Source: Tamilnaduibacter salinus (lineage in GTDB: Bacteria; Pseudomonadota; Gammaproteobacteria; Pseudomonadales; Oleiphilaceae). Taken from it: a DNA stretch of 64,000 bases. The notes below the pieces were generated by a model. It was not told where the DNA came from, did not search any database, and saw only the letters and a list, made by a program, of their open reading frames with translations. Shown here piece after piece: positions 1-9,803 of this stretch. The stretch is taken from contig NZ_QEKQ01000005.1 in NCBI RefSeq assembly GCF_003096655.1, positions 62,001-126,000 of the forward strand, written 5' to 3'. Within the stretch, counting starts at the first letter, position 1, and every line of letters starts with the position of its first letter. The position numbers and the translations under genes were made by a program.

Positions 1-532
1 GTTGTTCCTTCCGGCGCCAGCCCAACAGAACGGCACCGTTTCGTAACACCTCCGCTCCCCCTTGAATGAACAGCAGTGCGCACATGACGGGGATCAGTGT
101 CTTCAGGAGAAAGATCGCCGGGATGCCGCTGCTCTCCGGGGAGGTTTCCAGAATGGCCCAGGAATCGAGCACGTACCCCCAACTGGACAGGGCAATGTAG
201 ATCACCACCGGCAGCATCAGCAGCAGGGTGCCGAGCAGGTCCACCAGCGCTTTCCCGCGCCCGGGCATGCGCTGGTAGAGAATGTCCACGCGCACGTGGT
301 CGTTGTGTTTGAGGGTGTAGGCACTGGCCAGCATGAACAGCGTGGCATGCAGGTACATCACGCTCTCCTGCAGAAAGATGGAGGACTGATCGAACAGATA
401 GCGCATGATCACGACGGCGAATGTGAGGAGCACCATGGCGACGTTCAGCCAGGCCAGCAGACGTCCGGAATGTTCCGTAAAGGCGTCCAGGCTGTCCAGC
501 AGACGCAACGGGGCAGGGGAGTCGGTTTTCAT
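1..532 (-). CDS. TRAP transporter small permease (DctQ family), 3' end outside window
   Basis: This is the small four-helix membrane subunit of a tripartite ATP-independent periplasmic transporter, which works with a large permease and a periplasmic solute receptor to import organic acids. Read on the minus strand it starts ATG at 532 (MKTDSPAPLRLL) and stays open to the window edge. It shows hydrophobic helices around residues 22-45 (MVLLTFAVVIMRYLF), 55-75, 95-115 and 135-155, and the typical ALVDLLGTLLLM segment. About 177 residues are present, close to the family length, so only the last codons are missing. The large subunit should lie just to the left. Substrate cannot be told from this subunit. 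Confidence 0.8.
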   Translation of the reverse strand, partial: MKTDSPAPLRLLDSLDAFTEHSGRLLAWLNVAMVLLTFAVVIMRYLFDQSSIFLQESVMYLHATLFMLASAYTLKHNDHVRVDILYQRMPGRGKALVDLLGTLLLMLPVVIYIALSSWGYVLDSWAILETSPESSGIPAIFLLKTLIPVMCALLFIQGGAEVLRNGAVLLGWRRKEQ

Positions 533-689
533 GGATCGGTATTCTTGTGCTGCGCAGTATGGGGCCCATGGTAGCCCGTTTGGGTGTCTCTGCAAGCCGT
601 TTTAGACGTAATGGGGAGCCGGCCGCGGTTGCGATTCGAAGGGGGCGGACGGGCCGCTCGCGAGCAGCGGTCGGGGAGGAAACGCTATG

Positions 690-717
690 CTGTCATATAA
701 CTGTCATACAGGGTCAT
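690..717 (+). promoter_or_regulatory. Pho box upstream of pstS
   Basis: CTGTCAT occurs at 690-696 and again at 701-707, exactly 11 bp apart, with an A/T spacer; a weaker third unit GGGTCAT follows at 711-717. This is the known PhoB-binding architecture (7-bp direct repeat, 4-bp AT spacer). It sits about 145 bp before the pstS start, so the pst operon should be induced by phosphate starvation through PhoB. The nearly identical box in front of phoB at 49555-49572 supports the call. The rest of the 533-861 gap shows no gene. Confidence 0.85.
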
Positions 718-861
718 TAGCCTGCATGACATCGGCTTATCAGTTGCCGTGCCATGGAGGCGCCACGGGAGGGACATCCTTTCGGTCGCCTTCGGGCGCC
801 GGCGGACACCGGATCGGTGACGCCGGCCGCCTGGACACATCAGTGCATTAGGAGGCTCAAC

Positions 862-1908
862 GTGAAAAAACTGAATACAGCTCTTGCCAGCGTCGTTGTC
901 GCTGGCGCCATGACGGCCGTCGCAACGCCGGCAGCCGCGCGGGATACCATCAGTATTGTGGGTTCCTCGACCGTCTACCCTTTCGCAACAGTGGTTGCCG
1001 AGCGGTTCGGTCGTAGTTCCGATTTTCCCACCCCGAAGCTGGAATCGACCGGTTCTGGCGGTGGCATGAAACTGTTCTGCCAGGGTGTTGGTACTCAGAA
1101 CCCGGACATCACCAACGCCTCCCGTCGGATGAAGCCCAGCGAGTTCAAGCTGTGCCAGAACAACGGCGTGGAAGAGATCACGGAATTCCGCATTGGCAGT
1201 GATGGCATCGTGATCGCCAGCTCTCAGGACGCCGAGAACCTGGATATCTCCCTTGAACAGCTGTTCCTGGCGCTGGCGGAGAAAGTCCCGAGCGACGATG
1301 GTTCTGAGCTGGTTATGAACCCGAATCAGACCTGGAGCGACGTGGATAGCAGTCTTCCGGATGCCAAAATCCGGGTAATGGGTCCGCCCCCGACCTCCGG
1401 TACGCGTGACGCGTTCGTCGAGCTCGCCATGCAGGGTGGCTGCGAGGAAATGCCTATCTTCGCGAACATGGAAGAAGAGGCGATGGAAGAAGCCTGCCAC
1501 AGCATCCGCGAAGATGGTGCATTTGTTGAAGCGGGTGAGAACGACAACCTGATCGTTCAGAAGCTCATGGGCGATACCGAAGCTTACGGCATCTTTGGCT
1601 ACAGCTTCCTGGAAGAAAACCGTGGCAAGCTGCAGGCGGCTGTGATCAATGGCAAGAAGCCGACGGTCGAGAACATCGCCAAGGATGACTACCCGATTGC
1701 CCGTTCACTGTGGTTCTACGTCAAGCAAGCGCACATTGGTGTGGTTCCGGGTATCCAGGAGTATGTGGCCGAGTTCACCAGCGCCGGCGCCATGGGTCCG
1801 AACGGCTATCTGAAGGATGTCGGACTGATTGTTCCGACTCGTGACCAGCTCATGGAACTGGCCAAAAAAGCTGAGGCCATGCCGTCCATGACCGGTAACG
1901 AGCTCTGA
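862..1908 (+). CDS. pstS: Phosphate ABC transporter substrate-binding protein
   Basis: This is the periplasmic phosphate-binding protein feeding the PstCAB importer. The chosen start is GTG at 862, seven bases after a strong AGGAGG; it gives a clean signal peptide (KKLNTALASVVVAGAMTAVA, cleavage near AAARD). The mature protein opens with the phosphate-loop motif IVGSSTVYPF and carries ESTGSGGGMKLFC and PTSGTRDAFVELA, both phosphate-binding regions of the PstS family. The length of 348 aa fits the larger PstS type found in Pseudomonas-like bacteria. An open frame extends upstream to 754 but lacks a ribosome site. It is the first gene of pstSCAB-phoU. Confidence 0.93.
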   Translation: MKKLNTALASVVVAGAMTAVATPAAARDTISIVGSSTVYPFATVVAERFGRSSDFPTPKLESTGSGGGMKLFCQGVGTQNPDITNASRRMKPSEFKLCQNNGVEEITEFRIGSDGIVIASSQDAENLDISLEQLFLALAEKVPSDDGSELVMNPNQTWSDVDSSLPDAKIRVMGPPPTSGTRDAFVELAMQGGCEEMPIFANMEEEAMEEACHSIREDGAFVEAGENDNLIVQKLMGDTEAYGIFGYSFLEENRGKLQAAVINGKKPTVENIAKDDYPIARSLWFYVKQAHIGVVPGIQEYVAEFTSAGAMGPNGYLKDVGLIVPTRDQLMELAKKAEAMPSMTGNEL

Positions 1909-1937
1909 TTGCCAGAGCGTGTTGCTGGACGAACAGT

Positions 1938-1968
1938 GCGCGGGCCATGCCCGCGCTCTGTTTTCGTC
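1938..1968 (+). terminator. Hairpin between pstS and pstC, probable partial terminator
   Basis: A perfect 8-bp stem GCGCGGGC/GCCCGCGC (1938-1945 with 1949-1956) and 3-nt loop is followed by a T-rich stretch (CTGTTTTCGTCTTTTC). It lies 30 bases after the pstS stop and about 60 before pstC. Such a hairpin would let the binding protein be made in excess over the permeases and would protect the pstS mRNA end. Confidence 0.6.
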
Positions 1969-2025
1969 TTTTCAAACAGAACACGATACAATCCGCCGCG
2001 TTTCTGACGGCAGAAGAGAGTCGCC

Positions 2026-3414
2026 ATGCAACCGGGTAACCTGCTGCTACTCACCGCAGTTCTGATCCTGATCGCCTACGGGTTGGGGTACGCCCGATCC
2101 CGTGCTCTTGCCATGCCGCTGGGCGGCATCAAGCATCTCAAATCCCTGCCGGGTTATTACGGCACTCGGGCAGCCATCTGGTGTGGCGTGCCCGCGCTGA
2201 TTCTACTGGCGTTGTGGGTCACCTTCGAAGGTCGGATTATTCAGTACCTGGTGGTCTCCGGGCTGCCGGCGGAGGTCCGTCCGGATTCGGCCGGCAAAGC
2301 CAGCCTCATGCTCACCAAGATCCAGAACGTGGCAAACGGATCGCTGCCGGCGGGCTTTGTGGAAGAACCGATTGCCAAAGCCGCGGAGACGCTGACCCGT
2401 CTTCAGGCTCAAAGCAGCTGGCTGAGAACCGCGCTCGTCATCTCGGTGGCGGTGCTGTTCGGTGTCTGGGGCTGGTTCCGCATTCACCCGGCGGCCAATG
2501 CCCGGCGCAAGGTGGAAACCACGCTGCGCTGGTTCCTGTTCGGCTGCGCTGCCATCGCCATCCTGACCACCGTCGGCATTGTCTTCTCCGTCGCTGTGGA
2601 AACCGTGCGTTTCTTCGACCGGGTGCCGATCACCGATTTCCTGTTCGGCGCTCACTGGAGTCCGCAGACGGCCCTGCGCGAAGACCAGGTCGGAGCGGAT
2701 GGCTCGTTCGGCGTTATTCCGCTGTTTTTGGGCACGATGCTGATTTCGGCCATTGCCATGCTGGTGGCGGTGCCGGTCGGTCTGTTTTCCGCGATTTACC
2801 TGTCCGAATATGCCAGTAAGCGGGTCCGTAGCACGGTCAAGCCCCTGCTGGAGATGCTCGCGGGCGTCCCAACCGTGGTCTATGGCTTTTTTGCGGCGCT
2901 CACCGTGGCGCCCTTTATCAGCGATCTGGCCGCTGCCATTGGTCTGGAGGCCTCTTCCGAGAGTGCGCTGGCCGCCGGTCTGGTCATGGGCGTGATGATC
3001 ATTCCGTTCGTGTCGTCACTCTCGGACGACGTTATCAACGCCGTTCCGCAGACGCTGCGCGACGGATCGCTCGCGATGGGTGCCACCCAGTCCGAGACCA
3101 TGAGTAAGGTCATCTTTCCGGCCGCGCTGCCGGGCATCATGGGCGGTATTCTTCTGGCCGTCTCCCGGGCGATCGGTGAAACCATGATCGTCGTGATGGC
3201 GGCCGGCCTGGCCGCCAACCTGACGGCGAACCCTCTCGATGCCGTGACGACCGTCACGGTGCAGATTGTCACCCTACTGACGGGCGACCAGGAGTTCGAC
3301 AGTGCCAAGACGCTGGCGGCGTTTGCCCTCGGGGCCCTGCTGTTCCTCGTGACGCTGATGCTGAACGTGGTGGCCCTCAAAATCGTGCGCAAATATCGGG
3401 AACAGTATGACTGA
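2026..3414 (+). CDS. pstC: Phosphate ABC transporter permease PstC
   Basis: This is one of the two membrane subunits of the high-affinity phosphate importer. The 462 residues are longer than E. coli PstC (about 319) because of an N-terminal extension with two helices and a periplasmic stretch, a form common in Pseudomonas and relatives. The C-terminal half (from about residue 230) is a standard MetI-like permease domain, including the EMLAGVPTVVYGFFA and AIGETMIVVMAAG segments; the EAA-type loop that contacts PstB lies near GSLAMGATQSETMSKVI. The 3' end overlaps pstA by 8 bp, which indicates translational coupling. Confidence 0.93.
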   Translation: MQPGNLLLLTAVLILIAYGLGYARSRALAMPLGGIKHLKSLPGYYGTRAAIWCGVPALILLALWVTFEGRIIQYLVVSGLPAEVRPDSAGKASLMLTKIQNVANGSLPAGFVEEPIAKAAETLTRLQAQSSWLRTALVISVAVLFGVWGWFRIHPAANARRKVETTLRWFLFGCAAIAILTTVGIVFSVAVETVRFFDRVPITDFLFGAHWSPQTALREDQVGADGSFGVIPLFLGTMLISAIAMLVAVPVGLFSAIYLSEYASKRVRSTVKPLLEMLAGVPTVVYGFFAALTVAPFISDLAAAIGLEASSESALAAGLVMGVMIIPFVSSLSDDVINAVPQTLRDGSLAMGATQSETMSKVIFPAALPGIMGGILLAVSRAIGETMIVVMAAGLAANLTANPLDAVTTVTVQIVTLLTGDQEFDSAKTLAAFALGALLFLVTLMLNVVALKIVRKYREQYD

Positions 3415-4681
3415 TCAACCTTCTCAGGCAGAACAGGTCCGTCGCTCGCTCAAGCGGCGGTACCGTAAGGAACGGCGGTTCCGGTCTTACGGCATCGCCG
3501 CCATCGCGGTGGCCCTCCTCGCCCTGGCGATCCTGTTCATCGACATCATTGGCAAGGGCTACAGTGGCTTTCTCAAAAGCACTGTGACGCTGGAGGTAAC
3601 ACTCGACAGTGACGTCATGATGCTCGAGGACCCGACCGACAAAACGGCGCGTCGCATGGCTGATTTTGTGGCACCGTTGCAGCAGGCGCTGATGGCGGAG
3701 TTGCCCCCGGAGGCGCAGGATCAGCCCCGGGCTGTCCGCGGGCTGATTAACAATTACGCGTCCGACGCGCTGAAAAAGGCGGTGGCCGCCAACCCGGAGT
3801 GGATGGGCTCGACCCGGACAATGACGTTCCTCGCCAGTACGGATGTGGACGTCTACATGAAGCACCAGAGCGACGACCGATACTCAATCAAGCTCAGCGA
3901 GCAGCAACAGGGCTGGGTGGACGAGCTGGCCGAACGCGGCGTCATCGATCTGAGCTTCAACGACGTCCTGTTCACCAATGGCGACTCGCGTAACCCCTCG
4001 CAGGCCGGCGTTCTGGGCGCAATCATGGGGTCGCTGTTCACCATGCTGGTGACGCTGGCGCTGTCGTTCCCGATCGGTGTGGCAGCGGCGATCTATCTGG
4101 AGGAATTTGCGCCCCAGAACAAGGTCACTGATTTTATTGAGGTGAACATCAATAATCTGGCCGCCGTGCCATCGATCATATTCGGTCTGCTGGGCCTGGC
4201 GGTGTTCATCAACCTGTTTGGTCTGCCGCGCTCGGTCCCGGTCGTGGGTGGCCTGGTGCTGACCCTGATGACCCTGCCGACGATCATTATCTCCAGCCGG
4301 GCCGCCATCAAGAGTGTGCCGCCCTCGGTACGGGAGGCGGCTGAAGGCATCGGGGCATCGAAGATGCAGGTCGTGATGCACCACGTGTTGCCCCTGGCCC
4401 TGCCGGGTATGATGACCGGTTCGATTATCGGCATGGCCCAGGCGCTGGGGGAAACGGCACCACTGCTGTTGATCGGCATGGTGGCCTTTATCGTGGATGT
4501 GCCGGGTGGGTTCCTCGATTCCGCCACGGTTCTGCCGGTACAGGTTTACCTCTGGTCCGGCAGCCCGGAGCTGGCCTTTATTGAACGCGCGTCAGCGGCG
4601 ATTATGGTGCTGCTGACGTTCCTGATCGGTATGAATGCACTGGCTGTCTGGCTACGCCGTCGCCTTGAGCGCCGGTGGTAA
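3407..4681 (+). CDS. pstA: Phosphate ABC transporter permease PstA
   Basis: This is the second permease subunit of the Pst importer, 424 aa. The N-terminal 180 residues hold one helix and a soluble periplasmic region (DUF3333-type extension of the long PstA family); the C-terminal part is the MetI-like permease with [21 protein letters not shown] and the coupling loop [20 protein letters not shown]. It starts inside the last codons of pstC. The downstream pstB begins after a 14-bp gap with its own AAGGAG site. Confidence 0.93.
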   Translation: MTDQPSQAEQVRRSLKRRYRKERRFRSYGIAAIAVALLALAILFIDIIGKGYSGFLKSTVTLEVTLDSDVMMLEDPTDKTARRMADFVAPLQQALMAELPPEAQDQPRAVRGLINNYASDALKKAVAANPEWMGSTRTMTFLASTDVDVYMKHQSDDRYSIKLSEQQQGWVDELAERGVIDLSFNDVLFTNGDSRNPSQAGVLGAIMGSLFTMLVTLALSFPIGVAAAIYLEEFAPQNKVTDFIEVNINNLAAVPSIIFGLLGLAVFINLFGLPRSVPVVGGLVLTLMTLPTIIISSRAAIKSVPPSVREAAEGIGASKMQVVMHHVLPLALPGMMTGSIIGMAQALGETAPLLLIGMVAFIVDVPGGFLDSATVLPVQVYLWSGSPELAFIERASAAIMVLLTFLIGMNALAVWLRRRLERRW

Positions 4682-4695
4682 AGGAGTCTCGAATC

Positions 4696-5565
4696 ATGAA
4701 TACGATGAACGCAACAGGTATCAATGCCGCGACGACGGAGGGTGGCCAAACCGCCGATGCGACGGAAGACCGCCCCTATGGCCCCACACGTGGACAGCCG
4801 TTTGCCGATGAAGCGAGGTTCAAGCTCCGGGACGTCAGTGTGTATTATGGCGAGACCGCCGCGATCAAGAAGGTCAGCCTGGACGTCGCCCGCAACGAGG
4901 TCATCTCGTTCATTGGCCCGTCCGGGTGTGGCAAGTCCACGTTCCTTCGAACCCTGAATCGCATGAATGACAGCATCGACGGCTGTCGTGTTGAGGGACA
5001 GTTGACGCTGGATGGTGAGGATATCTACAGCGACAGCCGCGATGTGGTCGAACTCCGGGCCCGGGTCGGCATGGTGTTCCAGAAGCCGAACCCGTTCCCC
5101 AAGTCGATTTATGACAACGTGGCCTACGGGCCGCGCATTCACGGGCTGGCTAATCGGAAGTCCGAATTGGACGATATTGTTGAGCGCAGCCTGCGCGGTT
5201 CCGGCCTGTGGGAAGAGGTCAAAGACCGGCTGGACGCGCCGGCCACGGGCTTTTCCGGCGGCCAGCAGCAGCGGCTGTGCATTGCGCGAGCAATTGCCGT
5301 GAGCCCGGAAGTGGTGTTGATGGATGAGCCCTGCTCCGCTCTGGACCCCATTGCAACGGCAAAGGTGGAAGAGTTGATTTCCGAGCTCTCCGAGAGCTAT
5401 ACCATTGTTATCGTCACGCACTCGATGCAGCAGGCGGCCCGGGTGTCCGACCGCACGGCCTATTTCCACCTCGGCCATCTGGTTGAGGTGGACGAGACCA
5501 ACCAGGTCTTCACGTCGCCGCAGCATGAGCTGACGGAATCCTACATCACGGGTCGCTTCGGCTGA
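4696..5565 (+). CDS. pstB: Phosphate ABC transporter ATP-binding protein
   Basis: This is the cytoplasmic ATPase that powers PstCA. Walker [10 protein letters not shown], signature [14 protein letters not shown] and Walker [14 protein letters not shown] are intact, and the H-loop histidine lies in [11 protein letters not shown]. The ATG at 4696 is chosen because AAGGAG stands 9 bases before it; an in-frame ATG at 4675 would overlap pstA and lacks this site. The protein has 289 aa with about 40 residues of low-complexity leader before the ABC core, longer than E. coli PstB (257 aa). Confidence 0.94.
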   Translation: MNTMNATGINAATTEGGQTADATEDRPYGPTRGQPFADEARFKLRDVSVYYGETAAIKKVSLDVARNEVISFIGPSGCGKSTFLRTLNRMNDSIDGCRVEGQLTLDGEDIYSDSRDVVELRARVGMVFQKPNPFPKSIYDNVAYGPRIHGLANRKSELDDIVERSLRGSGLWEEVKDRLDAPATGFSGGQQQRLCIARAIAVSPEVVLMDEPCSALDPIATAKVEELISELSESYTIVIVTHSMQQAARVSDRTAYFHLGHLVEVDETNQVFTSPQHELTESYITGRFG

Positions 5566-5590
5566 CCACCCTGCTGGACGGAGAACCACG

Positions 5591-6313
5591 ATGAGTGACC
5601 AGGACGATATCTACGGCGATCACATCTCGCATCAGTTCAACGACGAGCTGGCCAGGCTCAAGGAAGATTTTCTGCACATGGGTGGCATGGTCGAGCAGCA
5701 GGTGGCCGACGCCATCCAGGCCCTGACGAACGGGGATGGCGAGCTTGCCAGCCAGGTGCGTCAGAAAGACAAGAAAGTGGATCGACTGGAGCTGGAGATC
5801 GACGAGGAGGCCACCCGGATCATCGCCCGTCGTCAGCCGACCGCGCGCGACCTGCGCCTGGTGATCTCCGTGATCAAGATGGTCGCGGATCTGGAGCGGA
5901 TCGGCGATGAAGCGAAGAAAACCGCCAAGCTCGCCATGCGGCTCGCGGAAGAAGGTCAGGCGCCACGCGGCTATGTCGAGGTGCGCAACATCGGCCGTCA
6001 TGTCGGCCAGATGCTGCACGACGCGCTGGATTCCTTTGCCCGCCTGGACTCGGAACAGGCGCTGGAGATCATCCGCGAGGATGCGCGGGTGGATGAGGAG
6101 TATCAGGGCGCCGCACGCACCCTGCTGACGTTCATGATGGAAGATCCACGCAATATCTCTCGCTGCATGTCCGTCATGTGGGTGCTGCGGGCACTGGAGC
6201 GTGTCGGGGATCATGCCTGTAACATCGCCGAGCACGTGATTTTCATGGTCAAGGGTGAGGACGTGCGCCATGCCTCCATGGAGGAAGCGGAGCGCGTGGT
6301 CGGCGGACCCTGA
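5591..6313 (+). CDS. phoU: Phosphate signalling regulator PhoU
   Basis: PhoU is the helical adaptor that links the Pst transporter to PhoR and keeps the Pho regulon off when phosphate is plentiful. At 240 aa it has the usual two tandem three-helix PhoU repeats; the metal-binding signatures E(R)IGDEAKK and ALERVGDHACNIAEHV are both visible. It follows pstB by 25 bp with a GGAG site and closes the operon; a strong terminator follows. Confidence 0.93.
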   Translation: MSDQDDIYGDHISHQFNDELARLKEDFLHMGGMVEQQVADAIQALTNGDGELASQVRQKDKKVDRLELEIDEEATRIIARRQPTARDLRLVISVIKMVADLERIGDEAKKTAKLAMRLAEEGQAPRGYVEVRNIGRHVGQMLHDALDSFARLDSEQALEIIREDARVDEEYQGAARTLLTFMMEDPRNISRCMSVMWVLRALERVGDHACNIAEHVIFMVKGEDVRHASMEEAERVVGGP

Positions 6314-6332
6314 AAGCCCGTAGAACCGGAAG

Positions 6333-6371
6333 AGCCCCCGGTGGACGGTCTGCGTCGACCGGGGGCTTTTT
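6333..6371 (+). terminator. Intrinsic terminator of the pst-phoU operon
   Basis: A 10-bp GC-rich stem AGCCCCCGGT/ACCGGGGGCT (6333-6342 and 6358-6367) ends in TTTTT. It begins 20 bases after the phoU stop. The convergent hinT gene ends at 6376, so the structure may serve both directions. Confidence 0.85.
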
Positions 6372-6375
6372 CGTG

Positions 6376-6741
6376 TCAGACTGACTTCGGTGTGTCGGAA
6401 TAGGGCGGCCACCCCAGCGTCTTACCGGCCAACAGATGCAGATGGATGTGGTAGACGCTCTGCCCCGCCTGCTCGTTGCAGTTCATCACCACCCGATAAC
6501 CGTCCTCGTCAAAGCCCATCTCCTTCGCCAGCTTGGCGGCCACAACGAAAAGATGGCCGACGGTGTCCTTATCGTCCTCGCCAACGTCATTGATCGTCTC
6601 GATGCGGCGCTTGGGGATGATCAGCAGGTGTACCGGTGCCTGGGGGTTAATGTCCTTGAATGCCAGGGACTGCTCATCCTCGTAGACAATGGTGGCCGGG
6701 ATCTCCCGATTGATGATCTTGTCGAAAATCGTCTCAGACAT
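6376..6741 (-). CDS. hinT: HIT family nucleotide hydrolase HinT
   Basis: HinT proteins hydrolyse adenosine 5'-phosphoramidates and aminoacyl adenylates. The 121-aa product carries the catalytic histidine triad [13 protein letters not shown] (HxHxH) near residues 97-106 and the N-terminal [13 protein letters not shown] signature. Start at 6741 follows AAAGGA. It is 29 bp downstream of the flavin monooxygenase gene and is probably co-transcribed with it. Confidence 0.92.
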   Translation of the reverse strand: MSETIFDKIINREIPATIVYEDEQSLAFKDINPQAPVHLLIIPKRRIETINDVGEDDKDTVGHLFVVAAKLAKEMGFDEDGYRVVMNCNEQAGQSVYHIHLHLLAGKTLGWPPYSDTPKSV

Positions 6742-6770
6742 GACGCGTCCTTTTTTTGGGTGACCGTGTG

Positions 6771-8063
6771 TCAGTGTGTGCTCAGCCGCTGCCCGGGCAG
6801 TTTCTCCAGGGCACGGGCCAGTGGTTCCGGAAGCCGTTCGTCGATCCCCATGGCGTAGCGGGCGACGGTCTGCTTGGCCAAGGGGACCCGATCGGCCAGC
6901 GCCAGCCCCAGGTTGCGGGCCAGGTGCAACGGCGGTAACCGGTTGCTGAACGCATGGTAAAACACGTCCATGGCCAGCATCATACGGCGGTTGGCCGGGC
7001 GGCGTTCGGCTTCGTAATCATCCAGTATGGCGGTGTCGGCAAGCGACAGACCCTGCCAGCGTGCGTTGATCAGCCGCGACTGCAGGGCTTCGGCATCCTG
7101 GAAGCCGAGGTTGACGCCCTGACCGGCCAGCGGGTTGATGGTGTGGGCGGCGTCACCCACCAGCACCACGCCCCGGTGGTGGTACCGTTGGGCATGCTGG
7201 CGGGCCAGCGGGAAGCTGCCGCGACCGCCCAGTGCGGTCAACCGTGGAAGCTCGTCCGGAAAGGCGGACTGAACGGCGGCGAGGAACCCCTCGGCGTCCA
7301 GCTGCTTCAACCGGCCCAGCGTCTCGGGATGGTCGTACCACACCAGCGAGGCCCAGCTGCCACCGTCCTGGCTGGCATGGAGCGGCAGGAAGGCCCTGGG
7401 GCCGGTGGGGTGGAATGCCTGCCAGGTAATGTCCTGCGGTGGACCGTCGTATCGGACGCTGGCAACCAGCGCCTGCTGGGCATACTGGTCTCTATGGGTG
7501 GCAATGCCCGCCAGATCCCGGACCCGGGAGCCCGCCCCGTCAGCCCCCACCACGAGTGTTCCCTCAATGGGGCTGCCGTCATCCAGTGTCAGTACGGCGC
7601 CCTTGCCGGTCTGCGCCAGGGCGTCTGGTGATACGCCGAAATAGCCGGTGACCCCGGGCGCGTTCATCGCGGCGGATTGCAGAGCCTGCAGGGTGACGGC
7701 GTTTTCGACGATGTGGCCCAGATGGGGACGGCCAATATCCCTGGAATCGAACACCGTTTCACCACGGGCCCGCGGCAGCAGTCCCGACAGTGGGTGGCGG
7801 GTGTCATCGCGAACGGCAAGGCGCCGATAGGGCGTCAGACGCATGTCGGCCATCGCGGACCAGACGCCCAGCCGGCGCAGGTAGGTTTCGGTACCGGCAC
7901 TGAGGGCGGAGACCCGAAGATCGGGCGCATCCTCTCCGAGCCAGTCGGAGGGCGGCTGACGGTCCACCAGCGCCACCTCAAAACCGGACTGCCCCAGCCC
8001 GGCCGCCAGGGCAGCACCGACCATGCCGGCCCCGACAATGATGACATCCACCTGCTGTGTCAT
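6771..8063 (-). CDS. FAD-dependent ubiquinone-biosynthesis hydroxylase (UbiH/UbiF/UbiI family)
   Basis: This aromatic-ring hydroxylase of the UbiH/COQ6 family inserts a hydroxyl group into a ubiquinone precursor. The N-terminal dinucleotide fold ([19 protein letters not shown], ending in DRQ), the central [13 protein letters not shown] (DG motif) and the FAD motif [19 protein letters not shown] are all present in 430 aa. UbiF, UbiH and UbiI cannot be told apart with confidence here. No other Ubi hydroxylase is in the window; ubiA and ubiC lie at 49.6-51.1 kb. Confidence 0.85.
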   Translation of the reverse strand: MTQQVDVIIVGAGMVGAALAAGLGQSGFEVALVDRQPPSDWLGEDAPDLRVSALSAGTETYLRRLGVWSAMADMRLTPYRRLAVRDDTRHPLSGLLPRARGETVFDSRDIGRPHLGHIVENAVTLQALQSAAMNAPGVTGYFGVSPDALAQTGKGAVLTLDDGSPIEGTLVVGADGAGSRVRDLAGIATHRDQYAQQALVASVRYDGPPQDITWQAFHPTGPRAFLPLHASQDGGSWASLVWYDHPETLGRLKQLDAEGFLAAVQSAFPDELPRLTALGGRGSFPLARQHAQRYHHRGVVLVGDAAHTINPLAGQGVNLGFQDAEALQSRLINARWQGLSLADTAILDDYEAERRPANRRMMLAMDVFYHAFSNRLPPLHLARNLGLALADRVPLAKQTVARYAMGIDERLPEPLARALEKLPGQRLSTH

Positions 8064-8126
8064 GATTCGCCCCCTGTGTCCTGACCGCTCATCTTACGGT
8101 CAGGCACCCGGGGCCGCAAACAGCGC

Positions 8127-8633
8127 TCAGGATGCCTTGCGCATCCAGGCCGGACGGGCCTGCCCCGGTCTGGAGAAGCCTTCGCGAATCACCATCGGGT
8201 GGACGAGGGCCAGAAAATCCTCGGTACGCATGCGGATCGATTCAGTGTGACTGCCCGCCGCGAAGGCAATCTCCTCCTGCAGCGTCAGTGCTTCGCAGCA
8301 GTAGACGGTCATGCCGTAGAGGTTACCGAATGGCGGCATCGCGCCGACTTCACACTGCGGAAAGCGGTCCCGGAACTCGTCCTCGTCCGCAAGCTGGACA
8401 AAGTCGGTGTCGAGGATGTCACAGAGGCGGTCCCAGCGGATGCGCCGGGTGGCCGGCATGACCAGCATGGCCATGTTGCCGTCCAGCTCCAGAATCACCG
8501 TTTTGACCGCCTGATCCCCGGTGATTTTTGCGTGGTGCGCCAACTCCTGCGCGGTGAAGGCGGGTGGATGGGTGAGGCAGGTATAGGCCACACCATGTTT
8601 TTCAAGACATTGCTTTAATTGCTTTACCGGCAT
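8127..8633 (-). CDS. YbaK/ProX-type aminoacyl-tRNA deacylase domain protein
   Basis: This family removes wrongly attached amino acids from tRNA in trans. The 168-aa product has the expected pattern: a lone YbaK/EbsC fold with conserved lysine in KITGDQAVKTVIL, GAMPPFGN and the closing FAAGSHTESIRMRTEDFLALVHP. ATG at 8633 is chosen because GGAGGTGG stands just upstream; the frame stays open to 8660. Substrate (mischarged tRNA-Pro, tRNA-Cys or other) is not predictable. Confidence 0.82.
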   Translation of the reverse strand: MPVKQLKQCLEKHGVAYTCLTHPPAFTAQELAHHAKITGDQAVKTVILELDGNMAMLVMPATRRIRWDRLCDILDTDFVQLADEDEFRDRFPQCEVGAMPPFGNLYGMTVYCCEALTLQEEIAFAAGSHTESIRMRTEDFLALVHPMVIREGFSRPGQARPAWMRKAS

Positions 8634-8802
8634 CGTGACCACCTCCATCCGGCAACACAACCCGGGCTCTTACCCCCTAGGGGCGAGAGCCGCCCGTCTT
8701 ACCGGGAAGCGTAGTCGAGGTTTGTCGAAGTGGGAAAGTGGGAGGTGGAATTTGCGATGGCCGTCCCGTAAATCCGATGAACGGTCACCTGACAGGGATG
8801 AC

Positions 8803-8826
8803 CGGCCGCCCGGAAGAGGGCGGCCG
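8803..8826 (-). terminator. Hairpin after mscS
   Basis: A perfect 9-bp stem CGGCCGCCC/GGGCGGCCG with a 6-nt loop lies 11 bases beyond the mscS stop codon. There is no T-run on either side, so it is either a rho-assisted terminator or an mRNA end stabiliser. Confidence 0.45.
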
Positions 8827-8836
8827 ATCTCGCGGC

Positions 8837-9670
8837 TCACTCGTTGTTGTGGACATGCACATCCCGCTGGGGGAAGGGGATCGTGATGCCCTCTGCGTCA
8901 AAGGCCTTCTTGACCTTTTCCTGCATGTCCCAATAGACGGGCCATACATCACCATTCGCCGTCCAGCCCCGCACGATCAGGTTGACGGAATGGTCGCCCA
9001 GGCCACCGACGACGACCAGCGGTTCCGGGTCTTTCCGGATCTGTTCATGCTCGTCGACGAGGCGTTGGCAAATGGCCTTGGCCTTGTCGATGTCATCGTG
9101 ATAGCCGATACCGAAGCTCATGTCGCAACGGCGGATGTCGTAGGCCGTCATGTTGATGAGACTCGAATTGGACAGGTTGCCATTGGGAATCACTACCCGG
9201 AGGTTGTCGAATGTGTTCACGACCGTGTAAAGAATCTGGATTTCGTCGACAGTCCCCAGGTAGCCCTGGGCCTCGATGACGTCCCCTACCTTGAACGGCT
9301 TGAAGATCAGGATCAGCACACCGCCGGCGAAATTGGCAAGACTGCCCTGAAGCGCCAGGCCCACGGCCAGACCAGCCGCACCCATGATAGCCACGAAGGA
9401 CGTGGTGGCGATGCCGACCATGGAGGCGACAGAGATGAACAGCAGGATCTTGAGAATAACGCTCACCAGCCCGCCCAGAAATTTGCCGAGGGTCGGGTCT
9501 TTTTCGGTGAGTTTGTTGTGGAGCGCTCCCGTGAAGCGGTTAATCAGCCAGAGGCCGATGACCAGAGTGACAATGGCCAGTACGACCTTGGGGGCGTAGG
9601 CCACGACCATGCCCATCGCCATATCCATAAGTTCGGCGACCTGACCATCGCCCGAGAAGAGGTTGTCCAT
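8837..9670 (-). CDS. mscS: Small-conductance mechanosensitive channel MscS
   Basis: MscS opens on membrane tension to release solutes after hypo-osmotic shock. The 277-aa product matches E. coli MscS in size and shows three helices (about 22-48, 64-88, 92-125), the pore-lining TM3 with the small-residue pattern AIMGAAGLAVGLALQGSLANFAGG, then the beta domain (FKPFKVGDVIEAQGYLGTV) and the cytoplasmic cage ending in ITIPFPQRDVHV. Start follows AAGGAGCC. A halophilic or marine host would need such valves. Confidence 0.93.
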   Translation of the reverse strand: MDNLFSGDGQVAELMDMAMGMVVAYAPKVVLAIVTLVIGLWLINRFTGALHNKLTEKDPTLGKFLGGLVSVILKILLFISVASMVGIATTSFVAIMGAAGLAVGLALQGSLANFAGGVLILIFKPFKVGDVIEAQGYLGTVDEIQILYTVVNTFDNLRVVIPNGNLSNSSLINMTAYDIRRCDMSFGIGYHDDIDKAKAICQRLVDEHEQIRKDPEPLVVVGGLGDHSVNLIVRGWTANGDVWPVYWDMQEKVKKAFDAEGITIPFPQRDVHVHNNE

Positions 9671-9803
9671 AGTGGCTCCTTGCTGTGGAAGTGTGACATC
9701 GGTTCGGGCCCGGGCCGGGAGACCCGTTCAGTGGCGCCCCTTTTTATAGCAGATACGGTGTTAGTCGACACAGGGCAGCATGGGCCGCGGTTCGACCGCA
9801 CGC

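Noticed and set aside
9770-9800. A GGTTCGA string suggesting a tRNA T-loop
   Set aside because: No cloverleaf could be built around it; the bases fall at the end of selU.
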